Origin: Chara braunii
Lineage: Eukaryota; Streptophyta; Charophyceae; Charales; Characeae
DNA: 55,832 nt
Assembly (NCBI GenBank): GCA_003427395.1
Contig: BFEA01000191.1
Span: 2,447,520 to 2,503,351 of the forward strand
Reading direction: 5' to 3'
Under the pieces are notes generated by a model, which saw nothing but the letters and a program-made list of their open reading frames with translations, did not search any database and was not told the origin of the DNA. The translations under genes were made by a program, and so were the position numbers. Below are positions 20,941-33,992 of this stretch, one piece after another. Position 1 is the first letter of the stretch. Each line of letters begins with the position of its first letter.

Positions 20941-21660
20941 CCCATGCTTTGCAAAAAGGCGGGAGCCAATGACCTCGACAACACTTCATAGCATACCCTA
21001 ATTCCTTTACTAACTCTCGTTTCCTTTGTTTTTAACTCGCATCAGAAGTTGTTAAACATTTGGGCAGTATCTTCCCTAGATAGGTCCTAAATACAATAAA
21101 TTGTTAAATTATTCCTAGCAGGAAATAAATTAACGCCTCAAATTTCAGAAACTTTCGGTAACGCTTCCCATAAGAAAAAGTGTCTTATCAATGTTTTTAT
21201 GAAACTCAAAATGACAAACTCTTTCATATTTGTAAAATATTGGGCAGCGCTTCCCGTAGGAAAAAAACAATTATCAAAGTTTATACAAAGTTGAAAATGT
21301 GAAAGCTAAGTACAATTATACTTTGGACTAACTGCTGACGCTTACATGATAGTCAAAACTAGAGATAGTTTTTACGAACATTCTTTGAAGATAGTATCGT
21401 GAGCTAACTCGAGTCCTAACCTCTTAGCAAGGTCGGTCTTATCTTATCCCAAGTTTCTCTCCCACCATTCATTCTAGTCTACATATGGCTCCAACACTTG
21501 GCGAACATGTAAGCAAGCTAAGCTATCAAAATACGTCTCAAACGAGTGTCGCAACCAAGCAAACACAATCAATATCACTCATAATCCCACATTTGCTTTG
21601 GCCGAGTAGTTCGTTGGTCTCTTAGTTTTTTCAACCCTCTTTCATCCCCCTTTCCTATGG
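20941..21660. repeat. Gene-free interval with about three 90-bp degenerate repeats
   Basis: Blocks like GGGCAGCGCTTCCCGTAGG recur near 21062, 21154 and 21241, each followed by A-rich sequence and a TATCAA..TTTATA stretch. The same kind of block recurs near 28150 and 28240. No coding signal. Confidence 0.5.
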
Positions 21661-22591
21661 CATAAGATTCGACCGCCCCAACTTAGGGGTACATCCGACC
21701 TGCCTAAATAAAAGGATATGATACGCACGATTAGACTGCCCCAACTTAGGGGTATGCCCAACTCACATGATAGAGAACTTATGTCCAGACCCTCAAAATT
21801 AGGGGTATGCTTGACCCAACTTAAACTATGTAAATAAAACATATGATTAGACTGTCCCGACTTCGAGGTACACCCGACTTCTGCTTAACTTACGACATGA
21901 AGCATAACACTAAACTGCCTCAACTTAGGGGTGTGCCCAGTAATCTTTTAAAAAAAGATAACATATGGCATAGGATTAGACTGCCCTAACTTATGGGTAT
22001 GTTTAACCTGCCTAAGTAATCGCGAACGACAAATGATCATACCAACTTAAGGGTACGTCCAACCCGCGTAACATCAACGACACAGGCATTTGACTAAGTC
22101 GTCCCAGCTTAGGGGTACGCCCAGTTAGCCTAAATAGTTTAAATACATAAGGCAATGTGATAAGACAACTGCAACTTAAGGTACGCCCAATCTGCCTAAA
22201 CAAGGTTACAAACGTTGTATGACTAAGCAACCCCAACTTAAGGGGACGTTTGACCTCCGTAATAACAGTTTAAACAATCATAAACATTTTCAACAAACTT
22301 CATAATTTTCTTTCTTCTAGGCAGATGATTAGACCTACCCAACTTAGAGAGATATCCAATATTGTCTAAGTCATGTTTAATAAACAATTTTTATGTTAAC
22401 TCTCTACCTTTTATATTATCATAGGCATAAGGTTGAACCGCTCCAACTTAAGGGTACGTTTGGTCTATCTGGGTTACCTTCACATTATATTCTTAATTTA
22501 CATTTTTTCCTTTTTGTTCTACCCGGTTTACTGGATGGATCTCCCACCTCCCAACTTAGGGTGCCCAGTCCGCTGGATGATATAACTGCAC

Positions 22592-22642
<51 letters not shown>

Positions 22643-22990
22643 ATTTTTATATTTTGGTTCACTATTAAATTCGTAACGTATGACTACGTCGCCCCAACTT
22701 AGGGGTATGACTAGTCTCATGTCGTTGTCCCCCTCAAAAGAAGACACAAAAAAAGGGTCTGCGCAACTTAGAATAATTTCAGTTATGTTTAAGCAAAAAA
22801 AAAAAAAACCATCAAGAATTCGTGTCTCCCAATCCGTCCTTCAGTTCAGAAGCTTAAAAAAAAACAAGCGACTACACCGTCCAACTTAGAATAGGCCCAG
22901 TCACTAAAGGTCAAGCATTCATCCTAACAAAAAAAATAAAACATGGCGCTGAAGCACGAAACTTAGAGTGATTCAACCTTTGGTTGACCC
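21661..22990. repeat. Minisatellite array B: about 16 units of CCCCAACTTAGGGG type
   Basis: Units of about 60 bases, longer in the right half, have a palindromic core CCCCAACTTAGGGG, followed by TACGCCCGACCTGCCTAA-like sequence. Perfect cores are at 21676-21689, 21739-21752 and 22692-22705. Variant cores lie near 21790, 21855, 21918, 21985, 22044, 22103, 22169, 22232, 22340, 22443, 22549, 22762, 22882 and 22961. Several variants keep pairing by compensating changes (for example CCCCAACTTAAGGGG). Confidence 0.88.
22595..22640. repeat. (TA)n microsatellite
   Basis: About 23 uninterrupted TA steps inside array B. Length may be affected by assembly. Confidence 0.95.
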
Positions 22991-24419
22991 AGTCAGACGT
23001 AAGCAAAACACATTTCTCCCCACCGTTTTCCTTTTCCTTTTCCCTTAGTTCAAACGAATAAATAGTATGACTTTCATACATACCTCATTTTCCTCAGTTC
23101 ATAATGAATCCTAGAATAAAATACAAAACAAAAATAAAAATAAAAGTAAATAATTTCCAATCATATTCTCAGGCAAAAATAAAAAGTAATGAAATTAGGG
23201 GAATACGGGATCTTTAGCATAAAATGAAATTATACCTGAGTATTCCCTGCCTCCAGAACACTGCCTGGGCTTCGACAGAGTTCCTTCAATCGGTGGGCTG
23301 ACCTCCCACAACGTCTTACTGCGGATTACGAGTTGATATCCGGTATGCTACCGATCTCTCCAAACCAGTAGACTAGACTTAGAGTAAGAAGGGTAGCGAA
23401 AAAAATATCAGTCTCTCAAGATTCGCGGAAAGGGTTACTCAGACTTGCGTGAGAGGGTCTTGATACCTTCGACTCCTAAGGGCCACGCAATAGTGGTCAA
23501 TCTATTAACTAGGAACATAACAAGACTGTCTTCATGACACAGAGGTCCGCAAATAGTAGCAAGGGGGCTGAGAACCAGCATCCCACAACCCAACTTCGAG
23601 TGCCACGACAGTTGCAACACTATGACACATCAGCAATCGTACCAACCGGAGCATCCGCCTCATAGACCGAAGAGTCAATCTCACTGATTAAACTAGCAGC
23701 AGCAACCTCGTAGTCCTATCTGCTGCACTCCGTTGTTGTTGATACTAGCAACAACATACACAACAGTCCCTTATCGAAGTCGAGTGCTTGAAAAAAAAAT
23801 AGCAGTTTAAAATCACTCCCATAGTGACACTCTCCCAGCAGGTCACGACTGTTAGATGGTGCACCTCTTAGTTGGATTACAAAGTGGTCTGACACGAATC
23901 CAGCCCCGATCAGGGGCAACTTCGTAAATCAACGCCAGCTACTACAACCATAATGGATTTCCCTACATTCGAGTTTCTCTCTCTCTTTTTTATGTCTGAT
24001 CTCAACTATTTTTTCCTTCCTCGCTACCTTTTCGTTCTTTGTTCTCCGCATCCTCCCTTGTTTTACCTCTACATAGTCTCCTTCTCTCTTCCCTCCTTAT
24101 AAATCTCAACCCCTATCCTCTCCACCTTATTCGACTTCTCCCCTGCCTAAATCCAAATGAACCTGGCCGAGAACTTGGCCCTACACTCTCCCTTACTCTC
24201 CCTCGCTTCTCGTTCATTGTTACTTTCGTTGCCTCCCCTCCTCTGCATTGTTTATTTTTACTCTTTCCCTCCTCCCTCTTGGCTCCATTCCTCAACTCTT
24301 TCAACTCACAAACAAGTTGATATAAGCCACGTGTTGCTGCATGCGTTTTGCACCAAGGCAGGAACGAATTTCCTCTAGAAAATAACAAACTGCATTGAGT
24401 CGATGAGCGCGGCCTTGAC
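22991..24419. other. Gene-free interval, pyrimidine-rich at right
   Basis: 22991-23940 shows no feature. 23960-24310 is strongly C/T-rich on the plus strand and resembles the pyrimidine tracts that follow splice-donor-like motifs elsewhere in this window. Confidence 0.45.
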
Positions 24420-25756
24420 AAGGACAAGGGCAGTGACTAAGCTGAGCACGGGGATAGGAACAACAAGGCAACCGCATGTAGTACGGAGGCAACTGTCGGG
24501 ATGGAGGCGATCCCAACGGGAAGCTTGATCTGCGCCTCGACTGAGATGATGAATAACACCAAAATTTCAATGAACGACACAGTCACGACTACGATGACGA
24601 CATGCGAGACTATGCCCACACTCCGCTACTCACCAAATGTGCAAAATCAGAATGAATCTTCCTTTAGAACATGGATAGGTACATATGCACAATAAGAATG
24701 CATCTACAAGTAGAACAGGGGACGATACACATGTAAAAGTGAGAATGAATCTACCTGCGAGGCATGAAAAGGTACATCTAGGTTCAGTGATGAATCTTCC
24801 GCTCGAACATGGGAAGATACACTGTCACCCTTCCGTGCCATGCCAATGCACAACTCAACTTTGATTCATCGCGCATCTCGAGATAAGTGCTCTCTCTCTC
24901 TATGCACCCGAACATCATACCGACCGGGTGTACGCAATCTCCCGAGTGATGCAACAAGGCAAGTCCAATATAGGTATTCCTTTATCCTAACGCCCCTCTC
25001 TCAACACACCTAGCTACTATCCACGTCTAAATGATTTTTCTTTTCTTATTACCATGCATTTTTTTCTACCCCTCCTCCTATCTTGACTATTGTTTGCATC
25101 CCTTTGACCAACCTTTCCTTGCTCCTTTTGTCCGTTCCTCTCCTCTATTGCCATCTCGCCTCCATTTTCATTTTTTTTCCCCTCTCTTTCTCATACACAG
25201 ATGCCCATCTCCACGCACATTTACTTCTGCTGCCGCACAGACTGGTCAATTTGATAACGAGGGTGAACCTTCCCCTATAACCAGGTATATACAAATAGGG
25301 AACACGAAGGGTGTGGCGACGAATCATCACGAGCAACGTTGGGACAAGTACAACTGTCACGACCTTAATGGCAGCATGAAAGACAGGAACCGAAACGACG
25401 AGGAGCAGCGCAATCACGTAGATCAGAAAGACGAGTAACCCGAACGCCACCACCACGATCACGTCGAAGACGACTACTGGGACTATGAAGAGGGAGGAGA
25501 CATCAGTGTGATGAAGGGGATTACAAGCAGCAAAATCATGACGATCCCGATAAGCACCCTGGTGTTGATGAGCACGACGACGCAGATGAACACGGCGATG
25601 GATATTAGTACCTCGACCATTATGATTGAAGAAAAACATCACGATGACCATGCGATGATGAGCAGGAGATCGTAAGAATAGGCCATGTTGCACCACTCGC
25701 CGGATGTGCAAAATGAGAATGAATCTTCCGCCAGAATATGGGAAGATATACATCAA
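24420..25756. repeat. Dispersed repeat modules with a GTGCAAAATGAGAATGAATC block
   Basis: Two modules (24420-24840 and 25290-25756) combine a GA/AC-rich stretch with a block GTGCAAAATGAGAATGAATC, then CTTCCGCCAGAACATGGGAA, at about 24648 and 25707. The block returns at 39585, and more weakly near 24740, 38965, 39425 and 39975. On the minus strand the GA-rich parts read as strongly hydrophobic segments (near 25390-25520, IVVVAFGLLVFLIYVIALLL), but stops and low complexity argue against a gene. Pyrimidine-rich DNA separates the modules. Confidence 0.55.
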
Positions 25757-26520
25757 CCTCCGCTGCTATGTTCTTCTTCAATTTACCGAATGAAAATAAT
25801 CCTCCCGCTAATATTGGTGAGATACCCCATCAGGATTAAAGCAGAGACTACACAACTAAGTTTTCTCTTTTTTTATTCTCGCTTTTCTCTCTCCCCATTT
25901 TTTGCTATTCCATCATCTTCCACCCATAACGCACAACCTCTAACCCCACTTCTCCAACTTCGATTGATAGTGAGTTTAAACTCTCAGCAACAACTCCCTG
26001 TCGCTGACCATGTTGGTTTATAACAATCGAGATCAGCCATTTTGACGGTCGCAGAAGCTTTGCTCGACCTACTAGCAATGTCCTCCACGTACCTGAATCT
26101 ACCTTATATTCGCCGTTAGGTTCGGTCGTTGCAGGTACCACACTAATCTTCCTTGCACTTTTCAAATTTTAATTGATGTCCAGAAGGACCTGACAGGTCA
26201 GCGGTCTTCAGATATCATCAAGGAACTAACCGACCCAGGTGATTCAAAATTAGAATATTTCACTCATCTGTTTCTAGCGGAGTTCGAACTCAAGTCTGCA
26301 TTTCAACAGTTCACGGGTGTACCAACAGAGTAAGGCTCATTAGGTTCTACCACCGGTTACGGGACCGGTATAACTTATGTCCCGAAATATGACCATCCAT
26401 ATAATAGAATAATCAATAATAAGAAAAGAAACAAAATAGCGGAGAGGAGGAAGGACGGGGACTGATGGCACCCCTTTGGTCCCGCGAGTCAGACCCGTGC
26501 TCGGGATTGATGGCAAAACT
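25700..26520. repeat. Compound dispersed repeat, copy 1 (pairs with 39580-40760)
   Basis: It shares with 39580-40760, in the same order: the GCAAAATGAGAATGAA block, a pyrimidine-rich tract, a tRNA-derived SINE-like segment, and GGCACCCCTTTGGTCCC (26468 and 40712). The spacing from SINE to this last block is nearly equal in both copies (about 123-124 bases). Confidence 0.7.
26139..26345 (-). mobile_element. tRNA-derived SINE, copy 1
   Basis: On the minus strand an A-box-like AGCCTTACTCTGTTGGTA (26320-26337) is followed 28 bases later by a B-box GAGTTCGAACTCC (26279-26291), the internal RNA polymerase III promoter of tRNA genes. No acceptor stem or normal cloverleaf is present. The downstream body, ending near GATTAGTGTGG, matches the copy at 40394-40588. 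Confidence 0.65.
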
Positions 26521-27559
26521 AAGGGGAATAGTCATGGGGAACCCTTAACTCCTCGATTGCCTTTGACCACGCTGTAGAGCGATCGGTCTCGCAGGGGTAC
26601 CCTCCAGGCTGCGTCGCGCAGGATTTTGCAGGACTTTTTATCGTAGTAGAGTCTTCACTGCTCTGACCGAGTGTGCCAGCACACCTCTCGCGAACCCCTA
26701 TGACAGGATAGGGGTCACGTAAGACACAACTTTACCTCTGCCTAAGGGGCAGTCACCCACCTTTGATAGACATATCCCCACCGAGCTACCGAACCACATG
26801 TGAAAGTTGCTTAGTGGTAATCGCAGAGGTGGCACAACCGAGGGCGTTTCTCGTACTTTGTAGCATAGGGGGCACACGAGGTCGAACGCCTTAATTGAAC
26901 CGGCGCCCGTACTGACGCTCTGGGGGTTAATGTCCCAAGCGAGGTTCAACGTCTGTTGACTAGGACAGTCCATCTAACCACGTGGTACACCTTGCCAAAA
27001 TAAAACCAAGTTTGACACGTAAATCGTACCTAGTCCCTTTTTGTATCCGACCCATAATCTTTTAATGACAATATACCCGAATGACATTCAGGAGACTATG
27101 AACAAATATCACAACGTTTTAGGTTTTGTCATATCGACTGGTCATGCATGATTACGCAAGTAGTCGCAAGAATTGTGGTAACCATAATCATGTGGCCCTT
27201 AATGATATTGAGGGTCACTTTTGACACTCAAGTGCCGACTGACACTCGTATTGGAGGGTTAACCTCTCGACGTTAGACAATCATGAAAACGATTGCGAGT
27301 TCTACCCTCTTTTGCACTCTGTGCAGGCGAGTGGTAGGTGGGCCTTGACCCTTTGCGGCGGTTAAATATTTCCGACCCAAGGAATAAGACTTCATCATCC
27401 AAGGTCTGGAAACGGGTTAAAGGGTTTGACTTAGATAGCTGCCACATACCTTATCGTCCAACTATACAAGTTATAAGATGAAAAATGTGATTTTGTTTTT
27501 TTTTTTCCTCTCAATACAGATTTGTTTAATCATTATGCACGGTCACGGTAGACCGCATG
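26521..27559. other. Gene-free interval
   Basis: Mixed-composition DNA with no credible frame, RNA or tandem repeat. Confidence 0.45.
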
Positions 27560-27995
27560 AATACGCAATATATATTCAGTAAGGTTATACGACACGAGAC
27601 AATCACTCTCACAATCAACAATTTAACTTCCTTCAAAATACACGTATCATCTATGACAAAGTCAAATCTCGAATTCAACGCACAAAACATACCTGCAATC
27701 ACATTAAAGATTTCACATTCACAAAACACGCACTACACAGGGTCAAACTTCAACCACTCCCTTGCGCTCATACCTCTTGCCTTAACCACACAAGCCCCAA
27801 CCTTTGTCCGAACTTTCAAAATAAAACACTCGATCCTTTTTTAAATGATCATTTAGTATGGGTATAAATTCAAAGAAACAAATCAACCCACATGGGTTAA
27901 GGTATTAAGTTGAGTAGCGAGAATGAGTTAAAGTTTGAGTCGGAAAACCGACCTTCTATCAAAAGATAACAGAAGATGATCCTTGTAGAATCATG
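27560..27995 (+). repeat. Dispersed repeat, copy 2 (pairs with 19580-20070)
   Basis: Contains the counterparts of the 19.6-kb copy: ACAATCACTCTCACAA, CCCTTGCGCTCATACC, ACACAAGCCCCAACC, AACAAATCAACCCACATG and GATAACAGAAGATGATCC. Old and non-coding. Confidence 0.6.
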
Positions 27996-29124
27996 ATGAG
28001 ACTAATCAGATCTGGAATCAAAATGATTGAAAAAGGATGCAGGACCATTCTCAAATATTAACTATAAATTTATAAAGAATAAACCGCTATATCACATCTT
28101 ACTTAAGTTTTTCTAAAACTAGGTCCAAACCTTATTTTCAATGAGTGTTAAAATAATAAGCAAAATTTTGGTAGCATTTCCCTTTTACATGATGGATCGC
28201 CAAGACTTTCCCATCAAACTAACTCATCAAAACTAAGAAAATTTTGACCGCAGTCCCTCTAGAGAAATGTCTTTTCAAAATTTACACTAAATTTAATATG
28301 AAATCGGAAAGCGATCCTTAACTTTATGAGTCAGCGAAAACCCACAAGGCTGGGTATTCAAACTAAATGTATGAAACCACGTACTGATTAGACATCTGGA
28401 CCAAAACCGAGGATAGCATAAGCTTCTCGACGGGTTGCAGTGAGTAGCGTGGTCGGTCGTTTTACTGACCTGCAAAAAAAATCAAAATTATATTACACAA
28501 CCCTAACAGAGTGAACCTTTTATTCATTTTCACCCATATTACACTCACGCTTCCAAACCTCTCAGTCAGACATCCCCTTTTCGACTTAGTCATTCAGTCG
28601 TATCTGATTTTAGCCATTTCAAGGACCTTTTTTGACCAAACACAGACTATTTAGACAATGACCTGAAATATCATAAATGCCTTTTCGTGCAGAGGTCGAT
28701 GCAAAGTGTTGGTGATGAGGGTGAGTGAGGGTTGAGTCGGCGAACCAACCTGTTACTACAAGGCAACAACATGTAGTTTTGTATAGACTCATAATGAGTT
28801 TTCTCGATTAAGACGACCTGCAATCATACTCATGTCAACACGGTCTCAACACCTCTTTGCTATCGATATGATTCCATCTGAAGTTCAATATAGTGGACTC
28901 CATTTAAGTTGGGAATGATACTACACCGACGTAACTCCCTCTAGGTAGCCTCTCTAACTTCTTATCAGATCGGCTTCTAGAGATAGTTGTCTAAGGGAAG
29001 AAAAATATAGGGCTAACATCGCTAATACTTCCCCCTTCATCATATGATTCTCTATTTTAGACATGCATAAGCAAAACATCATCAATCTTATCTAGAATAA
29101 AATCATAAGATTGACATCAATCAA
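27996..29124. other. Gene-free interval
   Basis: 28140-28300 carries two blocks similar to those at 21150-21260 (GGTAGCATTTCCC and CCGCAGTCCCTCTAGAG). The rest shows no feature. Confidence 0.45.
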
Positions 29125-29690
29125 GCGGTTAAGGTAGTAGGACAGGTCACACGGGGCCATATTCCTTCTACCTCTAACTTAGTAAAATCAGACAGTGAAC
29201 CTTATTAGTGAGTTAGTTTGTTTGCAGGGTGATCATTGAGTCGTTATAGTAGGGTAGATCACATGGGATCCTTACCCCTACCACCTTCTTTTTTTTCAGC
29301 AGAGGCAATGAAGTGATAAGGTGGATTGCACTGAGTCTCACTTCTCTTATCACTGTGTGATGCCGCTTGGTAATAGGGTAGATCTCACGAGATCTACTCC
29401 TCCTAGTACTACCCCCCTTTGCAAAGATTGGTCAGCGATAGGGCAAGCCTCACGGAACTTTTCTCCTCCTATCACCATCCTCTTTTGCCAGGATTCGTCA
29501 GTGATAGGGCAGGCCTCACGGGTCCTTGCTCCTCCTATCACCATCCCTTGGTGTTGGTTGGTAATAGAGCAGACCTCACGGGGTCTTGCTCCTCCTATTA
29601 CTTTATTCCCTTACTCAAAGCAGATTCAGGTAATAAGGCGGGTCTCTTCAGACCTCACTCCTCTTATTACCTCTGCTAATTTACTTCTTT
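29125..29690. repeat. Minisatellite array C: about 8 units forming nested hairpins
   Basis: Units of about 60 bases start GGTAATAGGGCAGACCTCAC and end CTCCTCCTATTACC, so the ends pair (GGTAATAGG with CCTATTACC) and the inside pairs again (AGACC..GGTCT). Units begin near 29129, 29245, 29309, 29370, 29431, 29500, 29560 and 29629. The unit at 29309 keeps GTGATAAG/CTTATCAC and that at 29629 keeps GGTAATAAG/CTTATTACC: different sequence, same pairing. A weaker relative lies at about 30023-30060. Confidence 0.85.
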
Positions 29691-30941
29691 AGAAGAACCC
29701 CTTTGTCTTAGGTCAATCGAAAGTCTTGAAGACAGATGAGCAGGCCATATGCGATCATATCCCAATGACTCAATGAAACACCTAATGAGGAAGTTCACAC
29801 GGGAGCTCTCACCTGATTACGTATTTCTCAGAAGACCTTCGACTGGCTTTTGACTTGAGTCAGTCTAACTTAGAGAAGGTAAGCGTTAGTCAAAGTATTT
29901 CGACAAGGATACATACATACCTCCTAGGTTAGTCAATCAATAATCCCAAGCATACATAACAGTGTGCAATGCAATAACTTCTGTAGTGACTTCAACCCTC
30001 ATCAATGTTAGAAGATCCTATCAAGCAGGACAAGACTTCACGGAGTCCACATTCCTGCTGCCTCCTCTACCCGAAATAAACACACACACGGTGAGACAGT
30101 CCGTACGAGAGATTCTCATTCTCACCATGTGTTTCAGAAACAGTTAGCCACGCATAATTCATATCAACAATCAACAACAAGATTAATACACATGCAGGTC
30201 TGCTTGATTCCTTCAACAATACACCTGCTGCATGAAATATTGCGCGGTAAATCGAAGACAGAGAGGGAGAAGATGACACAAATGTGAGGCCGTGCTGCTA
30301 GCAACCATGACTTTGTTCCGTTCGTGCTTGCAACACTAGCTCAGCGTGGCTCGACAGTCGGTCCATTCTGCATCGTCACACAACCTACTATGACGCAATG
30401 CCCATGGCAGACACTTTGCCATCCCTCTACCAATCATTGTCGTCATTATTACCTCTCTTTCTTCACCTCCCAGCACCTCGTTCCTTTCCTTCCCTTCCTT
30501 CCCCTCCTTCTCCTTCCTTTCTATCTCCTTCCTTTTCGTTTCCTTCTTCTCCTTCTTTCTCTATCCCCCTTTGTCTGTGTGTGTACAAGTATCTTTGAGG
30601 ACGTGCGGGCCTTCGACGACTTTGCAGCAAAGATCACCGCTAGAACGAGTAACAACCACAGTCAAGCACATGCAAGCACCGCACATTCTCAAGCTTGAAG
30701 GCACACCCACAAGGTTGATGAAGAGAGAAGTTGTTTTGTGCAAACCTACATGGACCCAAACATGACTATACCGAGGCAATTGTGCACAAGTTCTCAGACG
30801 GAATCCCACATCATCAAGCTCAAATCTGACTTCAAACTTTAAACGCAACTATGGCCAGCAACCAGAAGCGATATCCACCAAACAATAGACAAACATGAAA
30901 CTACTTACTGCAATAGACTGCAAATGCTAACATCCGGTCTT
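29691..30941. other. Gene-free interval
   Basis: A pyrimidine-rich tract at 30430-30590 (CCTTCCTTCTCCTTC-type) is the only structure. No supported gene. Confidence 0.45.
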
Positions 30942-33065
30942 CTCACAACATAAAAACGACAGACACTTCCCCACTCACACAGAGGCAGGAGCAAGGGAGC
31001 ACGCACACACATACGCAAGGAAAGATACACCCACACCCACACACATGAACATATATGTGCTCCGTTTCCTAAGTGAGGCACATGCCTGATTCGCCCGTTC
31101 ATGACAAGAGAGTGGGTGATCTTAGTAACAAGCAAACATGATCACAACTAGACTTACGATGATGACCAGAGCCAAAGCAGTGAGGCAACCCATAGACCGG
31201 AGCGCAGACAAAAGCAAGGATAAGCGAAATGACAGAAATCAGAGTGCAAAATCACATTGAAAGCCAATAAGTCCAAATGTTGCTAAAAAAGAAGTAGTGC
31301 ATTGATATTCCACCAACGGAGAACCAAGGTACTAAATTCAAATGCCTATGAGAGCATACTCTCGCCACCACCGGCATATGTATCCAGAGTCCTCCTTCGT
31401 ATTTGGCACTCAGAGTCTATACTATGACTGCACGACTTACTAGCAACCAACGAATTGACAATGCATCCAGTTGACGTCAGTAGCAGAACCGGAGTACATG
31501 ACGATGTCGACCCTTGTAGACTATCGTCAGGACCGGGTACGTGTCGCTCTCCTCTCTCTCTTTATCTCTCTTTCTCTGTCTCTCTCTCTCTGTATATCAC
31601 TGTCTCTCTCTATATGCCACTGTGTATCTGTGTGACTGCGTATGTGTCACTGTGCGTCTGTATGACACGGTAAACCAGTGTATCTGTGTATGCATCACTG
31701 TAAGTGTGTCACTGTGCATCGGTGTGACACTGTGCACTGTGTATTTGCCACAGTTTCACTATGTTTGCGTGCGTGTTTGAATCTGTGGGTCTTTGTTTGT
31801 CTGTTTGTTTGTCTGTCTGTTTGTCTGTGTGTCTGTTTCTCTGTTTGTCTGTTTGTTTCTTTGTTTGTCTGTATCTCTCTCTCCCTCTTTGTGTCGTAGT
31901 CGTCGCCTGTCAACAGAGCCCACAACGGAACCGCAATGCAACACGATCCGCCACGACGTGCAGCAGGCCGAGACTATAGAATGGGGACACAACAGGCAGA
32001 ACGGGGACACGGCAAGCACAATCGCACATTCTCACAACATAAAAACGACAGACACTTCCCCACTCACACAGAGGCAGGAGCAAGGGAGCACGCACACACA
32101 TACACAAGCAAAGATACACCCACACCCACACACACGAACACATATGTGCTTCGTTTCCTAAGTGAGGCACATGCCTGATTCGCCCGTTCATGACAAGAGA
32201 GTGGGTGATCTTAGTAACAAGCAAACATGATCACAACTCGACTTACGATGATGACCAACAGCCAAAGCATAGACCGGAGCGCAGACAAAAGCAAGGATAA
32301 GCGAAATGACAGAAATCCAGAGTGCAAAATCACATTGAAAGCCAATAAGTCCAAATGTTGCTCAAAAAGCAGTAGTGCACTAATATTCCACCAACAGAGA
32401 ACCAAGGTACTAAATTCAAATGCCTATGAGAGCATACTCTCGCCACCATCGGCGTATGTATCCAGAGTCCTTCCTATTTGGCACTCAGAGTCTATACTAT
32501 GACTGCACAACTTAAAAGCAGCCAACGAATTGACAATGCATCTTGTTGACGTCTGTAGCAGAACCGGAGTACATGATGATGTCGACCCTTGTAGACTATC
32601 GTTAGGACCAAGTACGTGTCGCTCTCCTCTCTCTCTTTATCTCTCTTTCTCTGTCTCTCTCTCTCTGTATATCACTGTCTCTCTCTATATGCCACTTTGT
32701 ATCTGTGTGACTGCGTATGTGTCACTGTGCATCAGTGTGACACGGTAAACCTGTGTATCTGTGTATGCGTCAATGTAAGTCTGCCACAGTTTCACTATGT
32801 TTCCGTGCATGTTTGAATCTGTGGGTCTTTGTTTGTCTGTTTGTTTGTCTGTGTGTCTGTTTCTTTGTTTGTCTGTTTGTTTCTTTGTTTGTCTGTATCT
32901 CTCTCTCCCTCTTTGTGTCGTCGTCGTCACCTGTCAACAGAACCCACAACCTAACCACAGCGGAACCGCAATGCAACACGATCCGCCACGACGTGCAGCA
33001 GACCGAGACCATAGAATGGGGACACGACAGGCAGAACGGGGACACGGCAAGCACAATCGCACATT
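30942..33065 (+). repeat. Tandem duplication of a 1.0-1.1 kb LTR-like unit
   Basis: Unit 1 (30942-32030) and unit 2 (32031-33065) are highly similar. Each starts CTCACAACATAAAAACGACA and ends CACAATCGCACATT; unit 2 is about 55 bases shorter. Inside each (from 31213 and 32292) is sequence clearly related to the LTRs at 449 and 7700: AATCACATTGAA, GAGAGCATACTCTCGCCACC, ATTGACAATGCATC and GTTGACGTC. A GGGTACGTGTCGC donor-like motif, a CT-rich tract and a (TGTTTGTC)n block follow. No pol gene is present. This could be a duplicated solo LTR or a non-autonomous element. Confidence 0.8.
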
Positions 33066-33650
33066 CCAACAAGTATGGCGGATGACGTCCCAACCTTACG
33101 ACGCTATCGGCGGATGCATCACGCATCCCGCAAAGTCTCCACCCTTGCGTATGGTAAGCAGCGGATGCAAGCCGAGTAAAACGAAATAATAGTAATATAA
33201 TAATAATAATAATTATAATTATAATAATAATAATAATAATAATAATAATCCCTTCTCTTGAGCGCATGAAATATGAGTGTGAATGATATATAGAAAACCT
33301 AGTTGTGAAATCATACAGATATCCAAGTAATCGTGTACAAACAGAGAACACAATTGCACCGAGAATCCATCGAAAATAGAGCAATACAATGAAGTAAGTC
33401 AATGTTCACGCCCTCATGCCACACTAACACAGTATCCAAAGTCGCTCCTCTCTGTCTGGAGCCCAACGCCTAGCCTACAACTGTGCTCACTTCGACTCTC
33501 GAAGACCAGTGTACGTGATATCAACACCATAGCCGACCTCTCTTCATGCACCAGGTACGTATCTCATCACCCTCATCAGACCTCGATATCCCACACACTC
33601 GCCTCCTTCCCTGAACTTCCCTAAAGACCACCAGATCGCCCTCTTACCCC

Positions 33651-33733
<83 letters not shown>

Positions 33734-33932
33734 ATACACACGCACGACCAAACTAACGAGTGTGGCATTGTATATTTCCATGTTCTGGTGGTAGATTCTT
33801 TCAATTTTGCTCATCCTCTCGATAGACATAACGTAAAGTCGCCGCGAAATTCGTCACACATACACACACGTAGACACACGCACGCACACACACGTATACT
33901 CACGCACATTTCCTCATTTATAGATTACTATG

Positions 33933-33992
<60 letters not shown>

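Noticed and set aside
31541-31899. Cys/Val/Leu/Ser-rich frames suggesting a secreted peptide
   Set aside because: They are translations of (TC)n and (TGTTTGTC)n in the LTR-like unit and recur in the second unit in other frames.
33644-33829. Val/Cys repeat protein
   Set aside because: Translation of the (AC)n microsatellite.
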